Below are positions 43,213-52,897 of a stretch of 64,000 nt of DNA, piece after piece (positions within the stretch are counted from its first letter, which is position 1; each line of letters opens with the position of its first letter). A model generated the notes under the pieces. It was not told the DNA's origin. It ran no database searches and saw nothing but the letters and a program-made list of their open reading frames with translations. The stretch is taken from the NCBI RefSeq assembly GCF_904848665.1, contig NZ_CAJHCQ010000008.1, positions 186,001-250,000 of the forward strand, given 5' to 3'. A program made the position numbers and the translations under genes. The stretch is from Paraburkholderia hiiakae (GTDB lineage Bacteria; Pseudomonadota; Gammaproteobacteria; Burkholderiales; Burkholderiaceae).

Positions 43213-44010
43213 ATGCTGCAGGAAAAGGCTTTACGACACGCTGCCGCGGGCGTGCCCGGCGAGGGCAAGCGCCCGCACGCGGCTCGCCCGTTCCTGTTCA
43301 TTTCCGATGTGCATCTGAATGAACGGATTCCGCGTACGGTCGCCGCGTTCGAGCGCTTCATCCGGGTCACGGCCGATCAGGCCGACTCGGTGTTCATACT
43401 CGGCGACCTCTTCGAATACTGGATCGGTGACGACATGCTCACCGATCCCTTCCCCGCGCGCATGGCTGCGCTGATGCATACGCTCTCCGAGCGCGGCATC
43501 GCGCTCTACATCATGCACGGCAACCGCGACTTTCTGATGGGCAAGCGCTTCATGAAAGCCGCGGGCGCGATCTGGCTGCCCGACCCCATCGCGATCACCG
43601 CGTTCGGCACGCGTCTCGCACTCGCGCACGGCGACGCGATGTGCACCGACGATCACGGCTATCAGCTCTTTCGCAAGCTTGCGCGCAACCGGCTCGTGCA
43701 ATTGCTCTTTCTCGCGTGGCCGTTTCGCTGGCGGCGTGCGATCGCCGAGCGCGCGCGCCGCGCGAGCGAGAGCAAGCGCAGCGGGCCGCGCCTGCCGAAG
43801 TACGACGTCACGGCAAAAGGCGTGACGGCGCTCTTCAAGCGCGCGCGTGCGAACACCATCGTGCATGGTCACACGCACAGGCCGGCGCGCCACCAGGAGC
43901 CTGGCGGCACGCGTTGGGTCTTGCCCGACTGGGATCTCGATCACGGCAAGCCACGCGGAGGCTATCTGCGCGTGGATGCCGAAGGGTTCAGGGTCTTGCC
44001 GCTGGACTGA
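43213..44010 (+). CDS. lpxH: UDP-2,3-diacylglucosamine diphosphatase
   Basis: LpxH cleaves UDP-2,3-diacylglucosamine to lipid X and UMP in lipid A synthesis. The metallophosphoesterase motifs are complete: SDVHLNE, GDLFEYW, HGNRDFLMG, HGD and GHTHR. The 265-residue protein has an extra 25-residue basic N-terminus before RPFLFISDVHL. It is the last gene of the TPR-ppiA-ppiB-lpxH run and converges on cysE. Confidence 0.95.
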   Translation: MLQEKALRHAAAGVPGEGKRPHAARPFLFISDVHLNERIPRTVAAFERFIRVTADQADSVFILGDLFEYWIGDDMLTDPFPARMAALMHTLSERGIALYIMHGNRDFLMGKRFMKAAGAIWLPDPIAITAFGTRLALAHGDAMCTDDHGYQLFRKLARNRLVQLLFLAWPFRWRRAIAERARRASESKRSGPRLPKYDVTAKGVTALFKRARANTIVHGHTHRPARHQEPGGTRWVLPDWDLDHGKPRGGYLRVDAEGFRVLPLD

Positions 44011-44046
44011 GGCACGCCCCTTTTAGCACCTTGGTCGCGCCGCGCG

Positions 44047-44871
44047 TCAAACGCGCGCAGGCGCCTTCTCTTCTTCGCGGCTCGCCGCCTCGGCTTGCGG
44101 ACCGCCGCATTCCAGCCCCGCCGACAGACGCCGCAATTCGGCGAGTGCCGCATCGGCGCCATGCAGCGCCTCGAGACGCGCGCCGAGCCGCTCGAGCGCA
44201 ACGACGACGGCATCGACGCGCTGCGTCTGCGTGGCCGCGTGGTCGATCAGGCCGTGAATCGCGAGCGAAACCGGGTCGTCCGCATTAGGCGTGATGCCAT
44301 ATGCGCAGAAGCCCTCGCGCGCCGAAGCCGGCATGACCTGCACCGTCACGGTCTTCGCGGGCGCGACAACGCGCGCGGGATTGCCAACCGCCGTCGCACC
44401 TTCCGGCACCGGCTTCACGACGACGGCGTTCGAGCCGATCTTCGCCCCAGCGCCCACCGTGAAACCGCCGAGCACCTTCGCGCCCGCACCAACGATCACG
44501 CCCGGACCCAGCGTCGGATGGCGCTTGGCGCCACGCGTGAGCGAAGTGCCGCCGAGCGTCACGCCCTGGTAGATGGTGCAGTCGTCGCCGACCTCGGCCG
44601 TCTCGCCGATCACGACGCCCATGCCATGATCGATGAACACACGTCTGCCGATGGTCGCGCCCGGATGGATCTCGATGCCCGTAAGAAAACGCGCGATCTG
44701 CGAAACGTAACGCGCGAGCCAGCGGCGCTTCGCGCGCCAGCACGCGTGCGCCAAGCGATGCAGCACGAGCGCATGCAGACCCGGATAACAGGTCAGGACC
44801 TCCCACGCACTGCGGGCGGCGGGATCGCGCTCGCGGATCGTGGCAATGTCTTCGCGAAGTCTCTTGAACAT
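44047..44871 (-). CDS. cysE: Serine O-acetyltransferase
   Basis: CysE acetylates serine to O-acetylserine, the precursor of cysteine. The 274-residue protein has an N-terminal helical domain and then a left-handed beta-helix of hexapeptide repeats (IEIHPGATIGRRVFIDHGMG, VGDDCTIYQGVTLGG). The catalytic His lies in FIDHGMG. ATG at 44871 (MFKRLREDIATI) is preferred to an earlier start. The C-terminal 70 residues form an extra helical, Ala/Glu-rich tail. It may be under sulfur control, but no site is visible. Confidence 0.93.
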   Translation of the reverse strand: MFKRLREDIATIRERDPAARSAWEVLTCYPGLHALVLHRLAHACWRAKRRWLARYVSQIARFLTGIEIHPGATIGRRVFIDHGMGVVIGETAEVGDDCTIYQGVTLGGTSLTRGAKRHPTLGPGVIVGAGAKVLGGFTVGAGAKIGSNAVVVKPVPEGATAVGNPARVVAPAKTVTVQVMPASAREGFCAYGITPNADDPVSLAIHGLIDHAATQTQRVDAVVVALERLGARLEALHGADAALAELRRLSAGLECGGPQAEAASREEEKAPARV

Positions 44872-45091
44872 GGCAGTCACGCAAAAAAACGTGTGAAACA
44901 TGGGGAATGGCGGCCGCACGCCGCCGCAGCGTGCGCGCAAGTGGCGCAGCGGCTATTCCAGCCGCGCGCATTTGCTTATGAATTTTTAGCCGGTTTCCAG
45001 CCGATTGTAGGCGCAAAGCCGATTTGAGGTCGGAAGTCCCCGTCGGCGGCAAGGTCGGACGCCGGCGCGCACGCGGCGTCCGCACAGCGGA

Positions 45092-45952
45092 TCAACGGCT
45101 CTCGCCTTTGCCCTTGAGCATAAGAATGTGCTTGGCGATGCCGCGCACGATGTTGACCTCCTCGCGCTCGAGCCCTGAGCGGGCAAAGAGCCGCCGCAGG
45201 CGCGACATCAGCTTCTTCGGATTGGCGGGGTCGAGAAACTCGAGCGCGATGAGCGCGTTCTCGAGGTGCACATACATGCGCTCGATGTCGTCGCTTGTCG
45301 CAAGCGGCGATCCAGTCGAAGGCTGGGACGCCCCGCCCGCACCGCCTGCCACCGGCAACGCCGCGGCAGGCGCGCTCTCGCCGAGGTACGCGAGGCGCAG
45401 TTCGTAGGAGAGCACCTGAACCGCCTGGGCGAGATTGAGCGAGCTATAGGCGGGGTTGGCCGGAATGTGCGCAAGCGCGCTGCAGCGCTCGACGTCGTCG
45501 TTCGAGAGGCCCGTGCGCTCGTTGCCGAACACAAGCGCGATGTCGCCGCCGTGCGCCACCTGACGGCAGGCATCCTGCACGGCCTGACGTGGCGCCGCGG
45601 GCGGCGGCCCATACTCGCGCGTGCGCGCCGTGAGCGCGAGCGACCATTGCACGCCCGCCAGCGCGTCGGCGAGCGTTGGCACGATGTGGGCGGCCGCGAG
45701 CACGTCGTCGGCCCCGCTCGCCATCGCGACGGCTTCCGGGTCGCAGTGAACCTGCGGCACGCGCGGCGCCACCAGCACGAGGCGGGAGAATCCCATGGTC
45801 TTGAGCGCGCGCGCCGCCGCGCCGACATTGCCGGGGTGGCTCGGCTCGACGAGCACGAAGCGGGTGGACGTGAAGCCGCCGCGAAGCGGTTCGTGAGCGT
45901 CGCCGGAAGCCAGCGCCGTTGAGTGGGAATCAGGTGAATCGGGGTGCGCCAA
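45092..45952 (-). CDS. trmJ: tRNA (cytidine/uridine-2'-O)-methyltransferase
   Basis: TrmJ methylates the ribose at position 32 of some tRNAs. The SpoU-fold core begins at FVLVEPSHPGNVGAAARALK. Motif II is VFGNERTGLSN and motif III is PANPAYSSLNLAQAVQVLSY. The C-terminal domain (MYVHLENALIALEFLD onward) is specific to TrmJ. The 286-residue frame starts at TTG with only a weak binding site; the first 25 residues are not conserved in the family. It is divergent from suhB. Confidence 0.92.
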   Translation of the reverse strand: MAHPDSPDSHSTALASGDAHEPLRGGFTSTRFVLVEPSHPGNVGAAARALKTMGFSRLVLVAPRVPQVHCDPEAVAMASGADDVLAAAHIVPTLADALAGVQWSLALTARTREYGPPPAAPRQAVQDACRQVAHGGDIALVFGNERTGLSNDDVERCSALAHIPANPAYSSLNLAQAVQVLSYELRLAYLGESAPAAALPVAGGAGGASQPSTGSPLATSDDIERMYVHLENALIALEFLDPANPKKLMSRLRRLFARSGLEREEVNIVRGIAKHILMLKGKGESR

Positions 45953-46425
45953 GATGGTTCTCTAACCGCGAAAAGGAGATTGAAATGTCTATGTTAGCGC
46001 GCCTCGCGCCGCGGCGATGGCCGCTTACGCGGTTCGTGCCGCGCAAGGCCGCCCGACGTCACGTTTGCGCAGGCACGCAGACTGGCCGAACGTCATATCC
46101 AGAGAAATCCCGATATCCTGCCCGAGAGAAACCATAGAAATGCCGATACTCGGGTAAAATGGCGGTTTCGCGCGCGTCGGGCACATCGCGCAGCCGTGTG
46201 GCTGCCCGCCAGGCGCTCGGCAAACTGCTGGCAAACTGCTGGCAAATTGCCGGCAAGCAGCGCCGCCGCGCACCGCTCTTATCCAATTCGTCTCCGTTGA
46301 CGGGACAGGTTCCGCAGGTCCGATCGTGGCCCGCGCCCTGTCCAATCGTTAGACGCTTTTATCTTTTGCACCACCGGCGCGCATCAAGCTTTCGCGCGAG
46401 CGCCGGACAACAAGGATCCTGGCTC
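45953..46425. other. Divergent trmJ-suhB intergenic region
   Basis: No gene is supported in 473 bases. It contains an 11-base tandem repeat (46219-46260) and a -10-like TAAAAT (46155-46160) that lacks a clear -35. CCCGAG and CTCGGG flanks just before that box could form a small hairpin. Confidence 0.4.
46219..46260 (+). repeat. 11-bp tandem repeat in the suhB leader
   Basis: GGCAAACTGCT occurs twice in perfect tandem (46219-46229, 46230-46240). A third copy with changes follows (46241-46251) and then a partial fourth. It lies about 170 bases upstream of suhB. Confidence 0.75.
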
Positions 46426-47226
46426 ATGCATCCCATGCTCAACATCGCTGTCAAGGCCGCGCGCCGCGCCGGACAGATCATCAACCGCGCGTCGCTCGAC
46501 CTCGATCTCGTGCAGGTCGCGAAGAAGCAGCACAACGATTTCGTCACGGAAGTCGACAAGGCGGCCGAAGCCGCCATCATCGAAACGCTCAAGATGGCCT
46601 ACCCCGACCACGCCATCCTCGCTGAGGAATCGGGCCAGTCGGAGAACGAATCCGAGTACCAGTGGATCATCGATCCGCTCGACGGCACCACCAACTTCAT
46701 CCACGGCTTCCAGTACTACTGCGTCTCGATCGCGCTCGCGCATAAGGGCATTGTCACGCAGGCCGTCATCTATGATCCGACGCGCAACGATCTCTTCACC
46801 GCCTCGCGCGGCCGTGGCGCGTTCCTGAACGACCGCCGCATCCGCGTGGGCCGCCGCGACCGTCTCGCCGACGGCCTGATCGGCACCGGCTTCCCGTTCC
46901 GCGAAAAGAACGGCCTCGACAGCTATTGCGAACTGTTCGCCGAAATGACCAACGCGTGCGCCGGCCTGCGCCGCCCGGGCGCGGCCGCGCTCGATCTGGC
47001 CAACGTCGCCGCCGGCCGTATGGACGGCTTCTTCGAGCAGGGTCTCAATCCCTGGGACGTCGCCGCGGGTGGCCTGCTCGTAACGGAAGCCGGCGGTCTG
47101 ATCGGCAACTACACGGGCGACTCGGACTTCCTGCACGTGGGCGAAGTCGTCGCGGGCAACCCGAAGATCTACGCGCAAATGGTGCCGATCCTCTCGAAAT
47201 ACACGCGCGTCAACAAGGCAGCGTAA
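46426..47226 (+). CDS. suhB: Inositol-1-monophosphatase family protein SuhB
   Basis: The 266-residue protein has the metal-binding motifs of inositol phosphatases: EVDKAAE, IIDPLDGTTNF and NPWDVAAGGLLV. Homologs hydrolyse inositol monophosphate; in E. coli SuhB also helps rRNA transcription antitermination and maturation. The ATG has AAGGA upstream. It is 155 bases before the second lplT gene on the same strand. A leader tandem repeat may affect its expression. Confidence 0.93.
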   Translation: MHPMLNIAVKAARRAGQIINRASLDLDLVQVAKKQHNDFVTEVDKAAEAAIIETLKMAYPDHAILAEESGQSENESEYQWIIDPLDGTTNFIHGFQYYCVSIALAHKGIVTQAVIYDPTRNDLFTASRGRGAFLNDRRIRVGRRDRLADGLIGTGFPFREKNGLDSYCELFAEMTNACAGLRRPGAAALDLANVAAGRMDGFFEQGLNPWDVAAGGLLVTEAGGLIGNYTGDSDFLHVGEVVAGNPKIYAQMVPILSKYTRVNKAA

Positions 47227-47235
47227 GCGCCCATG

Positions 47236-47271
47236 CGCGTCGCGGTGCACGCCTTGTTCCACCGCGACGCG
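47236..47271. repeat. Perfect 12-bp inverted repeat after suhB
   Basis: CGCGTCGCGGTG (47236-47247) and CACCGCGACGCG (47260-47271) form a perfect stem with a 12-base loop. No T-run follows, so it may stabilise the suhB 3' end or act as an operator for the next gene. Confidence 0.5.
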
Positions 47272-47381
47272 TGCAGAGCGCGCGCCAGGTCAGGTCTCGC
47301 CCACGCATGCGCATCGAGCGGCTTCGGCCGCTTTTTTGTTTCGCCGGTCGCCCTGCTGCAAGAGGACCACGCACGCATCCG

Positions 47382-48680
47382 ATGAAAAAAGGCTTCTACA
47401 CGATCATCGCCGCGCAGTTCGTGTCGTCGCTCGCCGACAACGCGCTCCTCATCGCGGCGATCGCGCTGCTCACCGTGATTGCTTCGCCCGCCTGGGTGAC
47501 GCCGCTCCTGCAGATCTTCTTCACGATCTCCTACGTACTGCTCGCGCCTTTCGTCGGCGCATTCGCCGATGCCCTGCAAAAGCGCCACGTGATGTTCGTC
47601 TCGAACGCGCTCAAGGCGTGCGGCTGCCTGCTGATGATCGCGGGCGCGCATCCGATGATCGCGTATGGCGTGGTCGGCTTCGGCGCGGCCGCGTACTCGC
47701 CTGCAAAGTATGGAATCCTGACGGAATTGCTGCCGGCCGAAAAGCTCATCGCCGCCAATGCATGGCTCGAATCGGCCACGGTGCTTTCCACCATCGTCGG
47801 CACGATGATGGGCGGCGCGCTCGTTTCGACCTATGCGGAGCGTTTCGTCACGCGCCATCCGATGCCGCTCATCCATTCGGCCGCCGACCTCGCGATGCTC
47901 GCCGTGATGATCACGTATGTGTTCGCCGCGATGATCAACATCGGCATTCCCGACACGCTCGCGCGCTATGAAAACCGGCTCAGGGAGCCGGCGCGGCTCA
48001 TGGGCGATTTCGCGCATAGTTTCAACGTGCTCTGGACCGACAAGCTCGCGCAGATCGCGCTCTGGGTCACGACCCTGATGTGGGGCGCGGCGGTCACGCT
48101 GCAACTGCTCGTGCTCAAGTGGGCCGACACGAATCTCGGACTCACGCTCTCGAAAGCCGCCGTGATGCAGGGCGTGACGGGACTCGGCATCGCGCTCGGC
48201 GCGGGCGCGGCAGCCGCGTGGGTGTCGTTGCGCGCCTCGCTGCGCGTGCTGCCCGTGGGCGTGCTGTGCGGCGCGGTGGCGATCGGCATGGCGTTTTACA
48301 GCAAGGGCCTTTTTCCACAAGGCGTTGGCGTGCGCTTCGGTGCGTTCATCGTGCCCTTCTATCTGCTTTTCGCGTATCCGCTGATGGTGCTGCTCGGCGT
48401 GCTCGCCGGTTTTTTCATCGTGCCGATGAACGCCCTGCTCCAGCATCGCGGCGCGACGCTGCTTTCGGCGGGCCACTCGATCGCGGTGCAGAATTTCAAC
48501 CAGAATCTCGCGGTACTGCTCATGCTCGGCGCGTATGCGGTGCTGCTCACCGCGAAGGTGCCCGTGCAGTGGATCATCGTCGTGTTCGGCGTGTTCGTTT
48601 CCACGATGATCTGGCTCGCCATGCGGCACAGTGCGGCAAACACGCGCACGGTGGACCTGCAGGCGCTAGTCGACGAATGA
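47382..48680 (+). CDS. lplT: LplT-type lysophospholipid transporter, copy 2 (MFS)
   Basis: The 432-residue MFS protein is a paralog of the lplT gene at 4566-5876. Both begin MKKGFYTI, share the block AAYSPAKYGILTELL, and have MNALLQHRG and AGHSIAVQNFNQNL in the C-terminal half. Residues elsewhere differ widely. The ATG at 47382 gives the family N-terminus; a longer open frame upstream is not coding. It ends just before mutS. Whether the two copies have different substrates is unknown. Confidence 0.85.
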   Translation: MKKGFYTIIAAQFVSSLADNALLIAAIALLTVIASPAWVTPLLQIFFTISYVLLAPFVGAFADALQKRHVMFVSNALKACGCLLMIAGAHPMIAYGVVGFGAAAYSPAKYGILTELLPAEKLIAANAWLESATVLSTIVGTMMGGALVSTYAERFVTRHPMPLIHSAADLAMLAVMITYVFAAMINIGIPDTLARYENRLREPARLMGDFAHSFNVLWTDKLAQIALWVTTLMWGAAVTLQLLVLKWADTNLGLTLSKAAVMQGVTGLGIALGAGAAAAWVSLRASLRVLPVGVLCGAVAIGMAFYSKGLFPQGVGVRFGAFIVPFYLLFAYPLMVLLGVLAGFFIVPMNALLQHRGATLLSAGHSIAVQNFNQNLAVLLMLGAYAVLLTAKVPVQWIIVVFGVFVSTMIWLAMRHSAANTRTVDLQALVDE

Positions 48681-48788
48681 TGGGAGCGACTGCGGGAGCA
48701 CCTGTGATGGCGCTAGCCGAAAGGCTGGCTTTACATGCAATCGGCGCGCGTTAAACTCACGCCCTGAACCCCTAGCAAGACACCGAGG

Positions 48789-51476
48789 ATGGCTACACAC
48801 ACCGCCGGCGCAGCCGATATCGCGCAACACACACCCATGATGCAGCAGTACCTGCGCATCAAGGCCGACCATCCGGGCACGCTCGTGTTCTACCGCATGG
48901 GCGACTTCTACGAGCTCTTCTTCGAAGACGCCGAGAAGGCCGCGCGCCTGCTCGACCTCACGCTCACGCAGCGCGGCGCGTCGGCGGGCAATCCGATCAA
49001 GATGGCGGGCGTGCCGCATCACGCGGTCGAGCAATATCTCGCCAAGCTCGTGAAGCTGGGCGAGTCGGTGGCGATCTGCGAGCAGATCGGCGACCCGGCC
49101 ACGTCGAAGGGCCCGGTCGAGCGCAAGGTCGTGCGCGTGGTGACGCCTGGCACGCTGACAGACGCCGCCCTGCTCTCCGACAAGAACGACGTCTACCTGA
49201 TGGCAGTTTGCCCCGGCCACAACCGCCGCGGCGTGACCGTCAACGTCGGGCTCGCGTGGCTCAATCTCGCCAGCGGCGCGCTGCGCCTCGCGGAAGTCGC
49301 GCCGGAACAGGTCGCCACGGCGTTCGAGCGCATTCGGCCCGCGGAAATTCTCGTCGCGGAAATGCCTGCGGAAACCGCCGCCTGGGCACCGCCCGCCGGA
49401 ACGGGCGCGCTCACGCGGGTGCCCGCCTGGCACTTCGACGTCAGCTCGGGCAAGCAGCGGCTGTGCGATCAACTCGACGTGGCGAGCCTCGACGGCTTTG
49501 GCGCGCAAACGCTCACGAGCGCGTGCGGCGCGGCGGGCGCACTGCTGCTCTATGCGGCGGCCACCCAGGGCCAGCAACTGCACCACGTGCGCAGCCTGAA
49601 GGTCGAAGCCGAATCGGAATACATCGGGCTCGATCCGGCCACGCGCCGCAACCTCGAACTCACGGAAACGCTTCGCGGCACCGAATCGCCCACGCTCTGC
49701 TCGCTGCTCGACACGTGCAGTACCGCCATGGGCAGCCGCTTGCTGCGTCACTGGCTCCATCACCCGCCGCGCGATGCCGCGATCGCACAAATGCGCCAGC
49801 AGGCCATCGGCGCGCTGCTCGAGGCGCCGCCGCAAGCAAGCGTCGATACGCTGCGCAGCGGCTTGCGCCAGATCGCTGACGTCGAGCGCATCACCGGGCG
49901 GCTCGCGCTGCTTTCCGCGCGCCCCCGCGATCTGTCGAGCCTGCGCGATACCTTCGCCGCGCTGCCCGCGCTGCGCGAACAGGTCGCAGCCGCAAGCGGC
50001 GCGGCCACATCGCTCGCGCACATCGCCGAGGCGCTCGAACCGCCCGCGGAGTGCGCGGCGCTCCTGCAGCGCGCGGTCGCGCCGGAACCGGCCGCCATGG
50101 TGCGCGACGGCGGCGTAATCGCGCGCGGCTACGACGCGGACCTCGACGAACTGCGCGACATCTCCGAGAACTGCGGCCAGTTCCTGCTCGAGCTCGAAGC
50201 ACGCGAGCGCACGCGCACCGGCATCGGTAACCTGCGCGTCGAGTACAACAAGGTGCATGGCTTCTATATCGAGGTCACACGCGGCCAGACCGACAAGGTT
50301 CCCGACGACTATCGCCGACGTCAAACGCTCAAGAACGCCGAGCGCTACATCACGCCGGAACTCAAGACTTTCGAGGACAAAGCGCTCTCGGCGCAGGAAC
50401 GCGCGCTTTCGCGCGAAAAGGCGCTCTACGACGCGCTGCTGCAATCGCTGCTGCCGTTCATTCCCGATTGCCAGCGCGTGGCCGCCGCGCTCGCTGAACT
50501 CGACCTGCTGGCCGCGTTCGCCGAACGCGCCCGCGCGCTCGACTGGAATGCGCCCACGTTCACGCAAGCGCCCGGCATCGAGATCGAGCAAGGCCGACAT
50601 CCCGTGGTCGAAGCACAGGTCGAGCAGTTCATCGCCAACGACTGCCTGCTTTCTGCCGAGCGCAAGCTGCTGCTCATCACTGGCCCGAACATGGGCGGTA
50701 AATCGACGTTCATGCGGCAGACCGCGCTCATCGCGCTGCTCGCCTACGTGGGCAGTTACGTACCGGCCAGGCACGCACGCTTCGGGCCGATCGACCGCAT
50801 CTTCACGCGCATCGGCGCCGCCGACGACCTCGCGGGCGGCCGCTCAACCTTCATGGTCGAGATGACCGAAGCCGCTGCCATTCTCAACGACGCCACGCCG
50901 CAAAGCCTCGTGCTGATGGACGAGATCGGGCGCGGCACGTCGACGTTCGACGGCCTCGCGCTCGCGTGGGCCATCGCGCGGCATTTGCTCGCGCACAACG
51001 GTTGCCATACGCTCTTCGCCACGCATTATTTCGAGCTCACGCAACTGCCGGCGGAATTCGCACAGGCGGCGAACGTGCATCTTTCAGCCGTGGAGCACGG
51101 TCACGGCATCGTCTTCCTGCATGCGGTGCAGGAAGGGCCGGCGAACCAGAGCTACGGCCTGCAAGTCGCGCAGCTCGCGGGTGTGCCGACCGCCGTGATC
51201 CGCGCCGCGCGCAAGCATCTCGTGCATCTGGAGCAGCAATCGGCGGGACAGCCCACGCCGCAGCTCGACCTGTTCGCGGCGCCCGCCACTGACTACGATG
51301 ACGAAGCACCGTTCGTGGAGGATCGCGCCGCGCCGGCCGTGGAGGCAGATCTGGGCGCGTCGCTCGTCGCACAGCGGCTGCGCGAACTCGATCCGAACGA
51401 ACTGCGCCCGCGCGACGCGCTCGACCTGTTGTACGAACTGCATGAGTTGGCCACAGCGCCGGACGCCAAACGTTGA
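48789..51476 (+). CDS. mutS: DNA mismatch repair protein MutS
   Basis: MutS (895 residues) detects mismatches and recruits MutL. The mismatch-binding motif FYRMGDFYE lies near residue 35, Walker A is GPNMGGKST, and Walker B is VLMDEIGRGTSTFD. The C-terminal tail (LRELDPNELRPRDALDLLYE) is the tetramerisation region. The start is ATG at 48789. mutL is not in the window. A phosphoesterase-like gene follows after 76 bases on the same strand. Confidence 0.97.
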   Translation: MATHTAGAADIAQHTPMMQQYLRIKADHPGTLVFYRMGDFYELFFEDAEKAARLLDLTLTQRGASAGNPIKMAGVPHHAVEQYLAKLVKLGESVAICEQIGDPATSKGPVERKVVRVVTPGTLTDAALLSDKNDVYLMAVCPGHNRRGVTVNVGLAWLNLASGALRLAEVAPEQVATAFERIRPAEILVAEMPAETAAWAPPAGTGALTRVPAWHFDVSSGKQRLCDQLDVASLDGFGAQTLTSACGAAGALLLYAAATQGQQLHHVRSLKVEAESEYIGLDPATRRNLELTETLRGTESPTLCSLLDTCSTAMGSRLLRHWLHHPPRDAAIAQMRQQAIGALLEAPPQASVDTLRSGLRQIADVERITGRLALLSARPRDLSSLRDTFAALPALREQVAAASGAATSLAHIAEALEPPAECAALLQRAVAPEPAAMVRDGGVIARGYDADLDELRDISENCGQFLLELEARERTRTGIGNLRVEYNKVHGFYIEVTRGQTDKVPDDYRRRQTLKNAERYITPELKTFEDKALSAQERALSREKALYDALLQSLLPFIPDCQRVAAALAELDLLAAFAERARALDWNAPTFTQAPGIEIEQGRHPVVEAQVEQFIANDCLLSAERKLLLITGPNMGGKSTFMRQTALIALLAYVGSYVPARHARFGPIDRIFTRIGAADDLAGGRSTFMVEMTEAAAILNDATPQSLVLMDEIGRGTSTFDGLALAWAIARHLLAHNGCHTLFATHYFELTQLPAEFAQAANVHLSAVEHGHGIVFLHAVQEGPANQSYGLQVAQLAGVPTAVIRAARKHLVHLEQQSAGQPTPQLDLFAAPATDYDDEAPFVEDRAAPAVEADLGASLVAQRLRELDPNELRPRDALDLLYELHELATAPDAKR

Positions 51477-51552
51477 GCGTCGCCTCGCGACGCCGCCGCG
51501 GCCACCGCAACCGCCGGGCCGCGGCAGTCCCCGTTCGCGCTATCTGAAAATT

Positions 51553-52890
51553 ATGCGACGTGCGTCATGCGCGTTGATGCTGGCGTCGTCGCTGGGTTCG
51601 CCGCTCGCGGCGTTCGCACAGTCGCCGCGCTATGCCTTCGCGGTCGTGGCGAACGCGCTCACCTCGCAGCCCGAGGAAGCGTCGGCGCAGCGGCTCATCG
51701 ACGCCATCGGGCGCGATCCGCAAATCGCCTTCATCGTCTACGACGGCAATCTCAAAGGCGCACACGAAACCTGTGCCGACCATCTCTACGAGCGGCGTCA
51801 CGATATTCTCGATGCGTCACGTGCGCCGCTCGTGTTTGTGCCCGGGGAACGCGACTGGGTCACCTGCGGCATGAGCGGCACGGGGGCCTACGATCCCGCT
51901 GAGCGACTCGATTTCCTGCGTCAGAACTTCTTCTCCGAACCGAACGCGTTCGGCCAAACCCCCTTGACACTCACGCGCGAGAGCGAAAGTTCGCGCTTCC
52001 GGCCGTATCGTGAAAACGTGCGCTGGCAACTCGGCGACACCGTGTTCATCGGGCTGAACGTGCCGGATGGGAACAATCACTATCTCAATGCAGGCGGGCG
52101 CAATGGCGAGTTCGAAGACCGCGTGATCGCCAACGGCTTCTGGCTCGAACATGCGGCCGAGTATGCGAAGCGCCGCAACGCGCGCGCAATCGTCATCTTC
52201 ATGCAGGGCAACGCGATGCCCGAGCATTACGAGCGGCCCGACCGCTTCGCGTGGCTGCGCTTTCACCGGGCCCCGCGTGACGGCTATCTCGAGTTGCGCC
52301 GCAGCCTCGTGAAGCTCGCCGAGATTTTCCGTGGCCAGATCATCATCGTGAATGCGGACGATTCGAAGCTCGCGCACGGCTTCACGATCGATCAGCCGCT
52401 GCGAAACGACAAGGGAGCAAGGATAGAGAACGTCACGCGCATCGCGTTCTCCCTGCGCGATCCGCTTACGCAGTGGCTGCAGGTGGATGCCGACACGGCG
52501 CGCCGTACGCCGCTGCGCGTGAGCGTGCGCGATGTCCCGAAACATCTGCCGCTGCTGCCCGCACCGTCGTCGAACCAGCCAGGCGTCGGACCGTCGCCCG
52601 CGATGCCGGAAATGCCCGAAGTGTCGTCGATGCCGGATGTGACCGAAATTCCCGGCATGCCGCAATCGCCCGACGTTGCGCCGGTGACGCCGGGCGCATC
52701 GGGAGCCGCCGTGCCGCGAGGCTTGCCGCCCGCTGAAAACGGCGTGCCAATGCCAGCGTGGCCCGCGCAGGGCGGCCAGAATGGACTAAACGGTATGAAT
52801 GGGCAGAAAGGCCCGGAAGGTGGGAATAGCGGGGGCGGCGACCCGCTGCAGCCACCCGGCGCACCGGCGTCGGGCGGCTTCGCGCATTGA
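51553..52890 (+). CDS. Secreted metallophosphoesterase-like protein with eroded active site
   Basis: The 445-residue protein has a signal peptide (MRRASCALMLASSLGSPLAA, cut near AFA-Q). The next 280 residues resemble calcineurin-like phosphoesterases in order. The expected metal motifs are changed: the first Asp is missing (AFAVVANAL), GD is YDGN (63-66), and GNHE is PGERDW (97-102). The C-terminal HxH region reads NADDSKLAHGF. The C-terminal 110 residues are rich in Pro, Met and Gly, with collagen-like NGLNGMNGQKGPEGG. It is probably inactive as a phosphatase and may bind rather than cut. It converges on slyD with seven bases between the stops. Confidence 0.75.
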   Translation: MRRASCALMLASSLGSPLAAFAQSPRYAFAVVANALTSQPEEASAQRLIDAIGRDPQIAFIVYDGNLKGAHETCADHLYERRHDILDASRAPLVFVPGERDWVTCGMSGTGAYDPAERLDFLRQNFFSEPNAFGQTPLTLTRESESSRFRPYRENVRWQLGDTVFIGLNVPDGNNHYLNAGGRNGEFEDRVIANGFWLEHAAEYAKRRNARAIVIFMQGNAMPEHYERPDRFAWLRFHRAPRDGYLELRRSLVKLAEIFRGQIIIVNADDSKLAHGFTIDQPLRNDKGARIENVTRIAFSLRDPLTQWLQVDADTARRTPLRVSVRDVPKHLPLLPAPSSNQPGVGPSPAMPEMPEVSSMPDVTEIPGMPQSPDVAPVTPGASGAAVPRGLPPAENGVPMPAWPAQGGQNGLNGMNGQKGPEGGNSGGGDPLQPPGAPASGGFAH

Positions 52891-52897
52891 TCAGCGA

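Noticed and set aside
46926..47381. Upstream extension of the second lplT frame into suhB
   Set aside because: It overlaps suhB in another frame; the family N-terminus MKKGFYTI begins at 47382.
48666..50774. 702-codon open frame antisense to mutS
   Set aside because: A shadow of a strongly conserved gene in a GC-rich genome; composition is Arg/Ala/His-rich with no recognisable motif.
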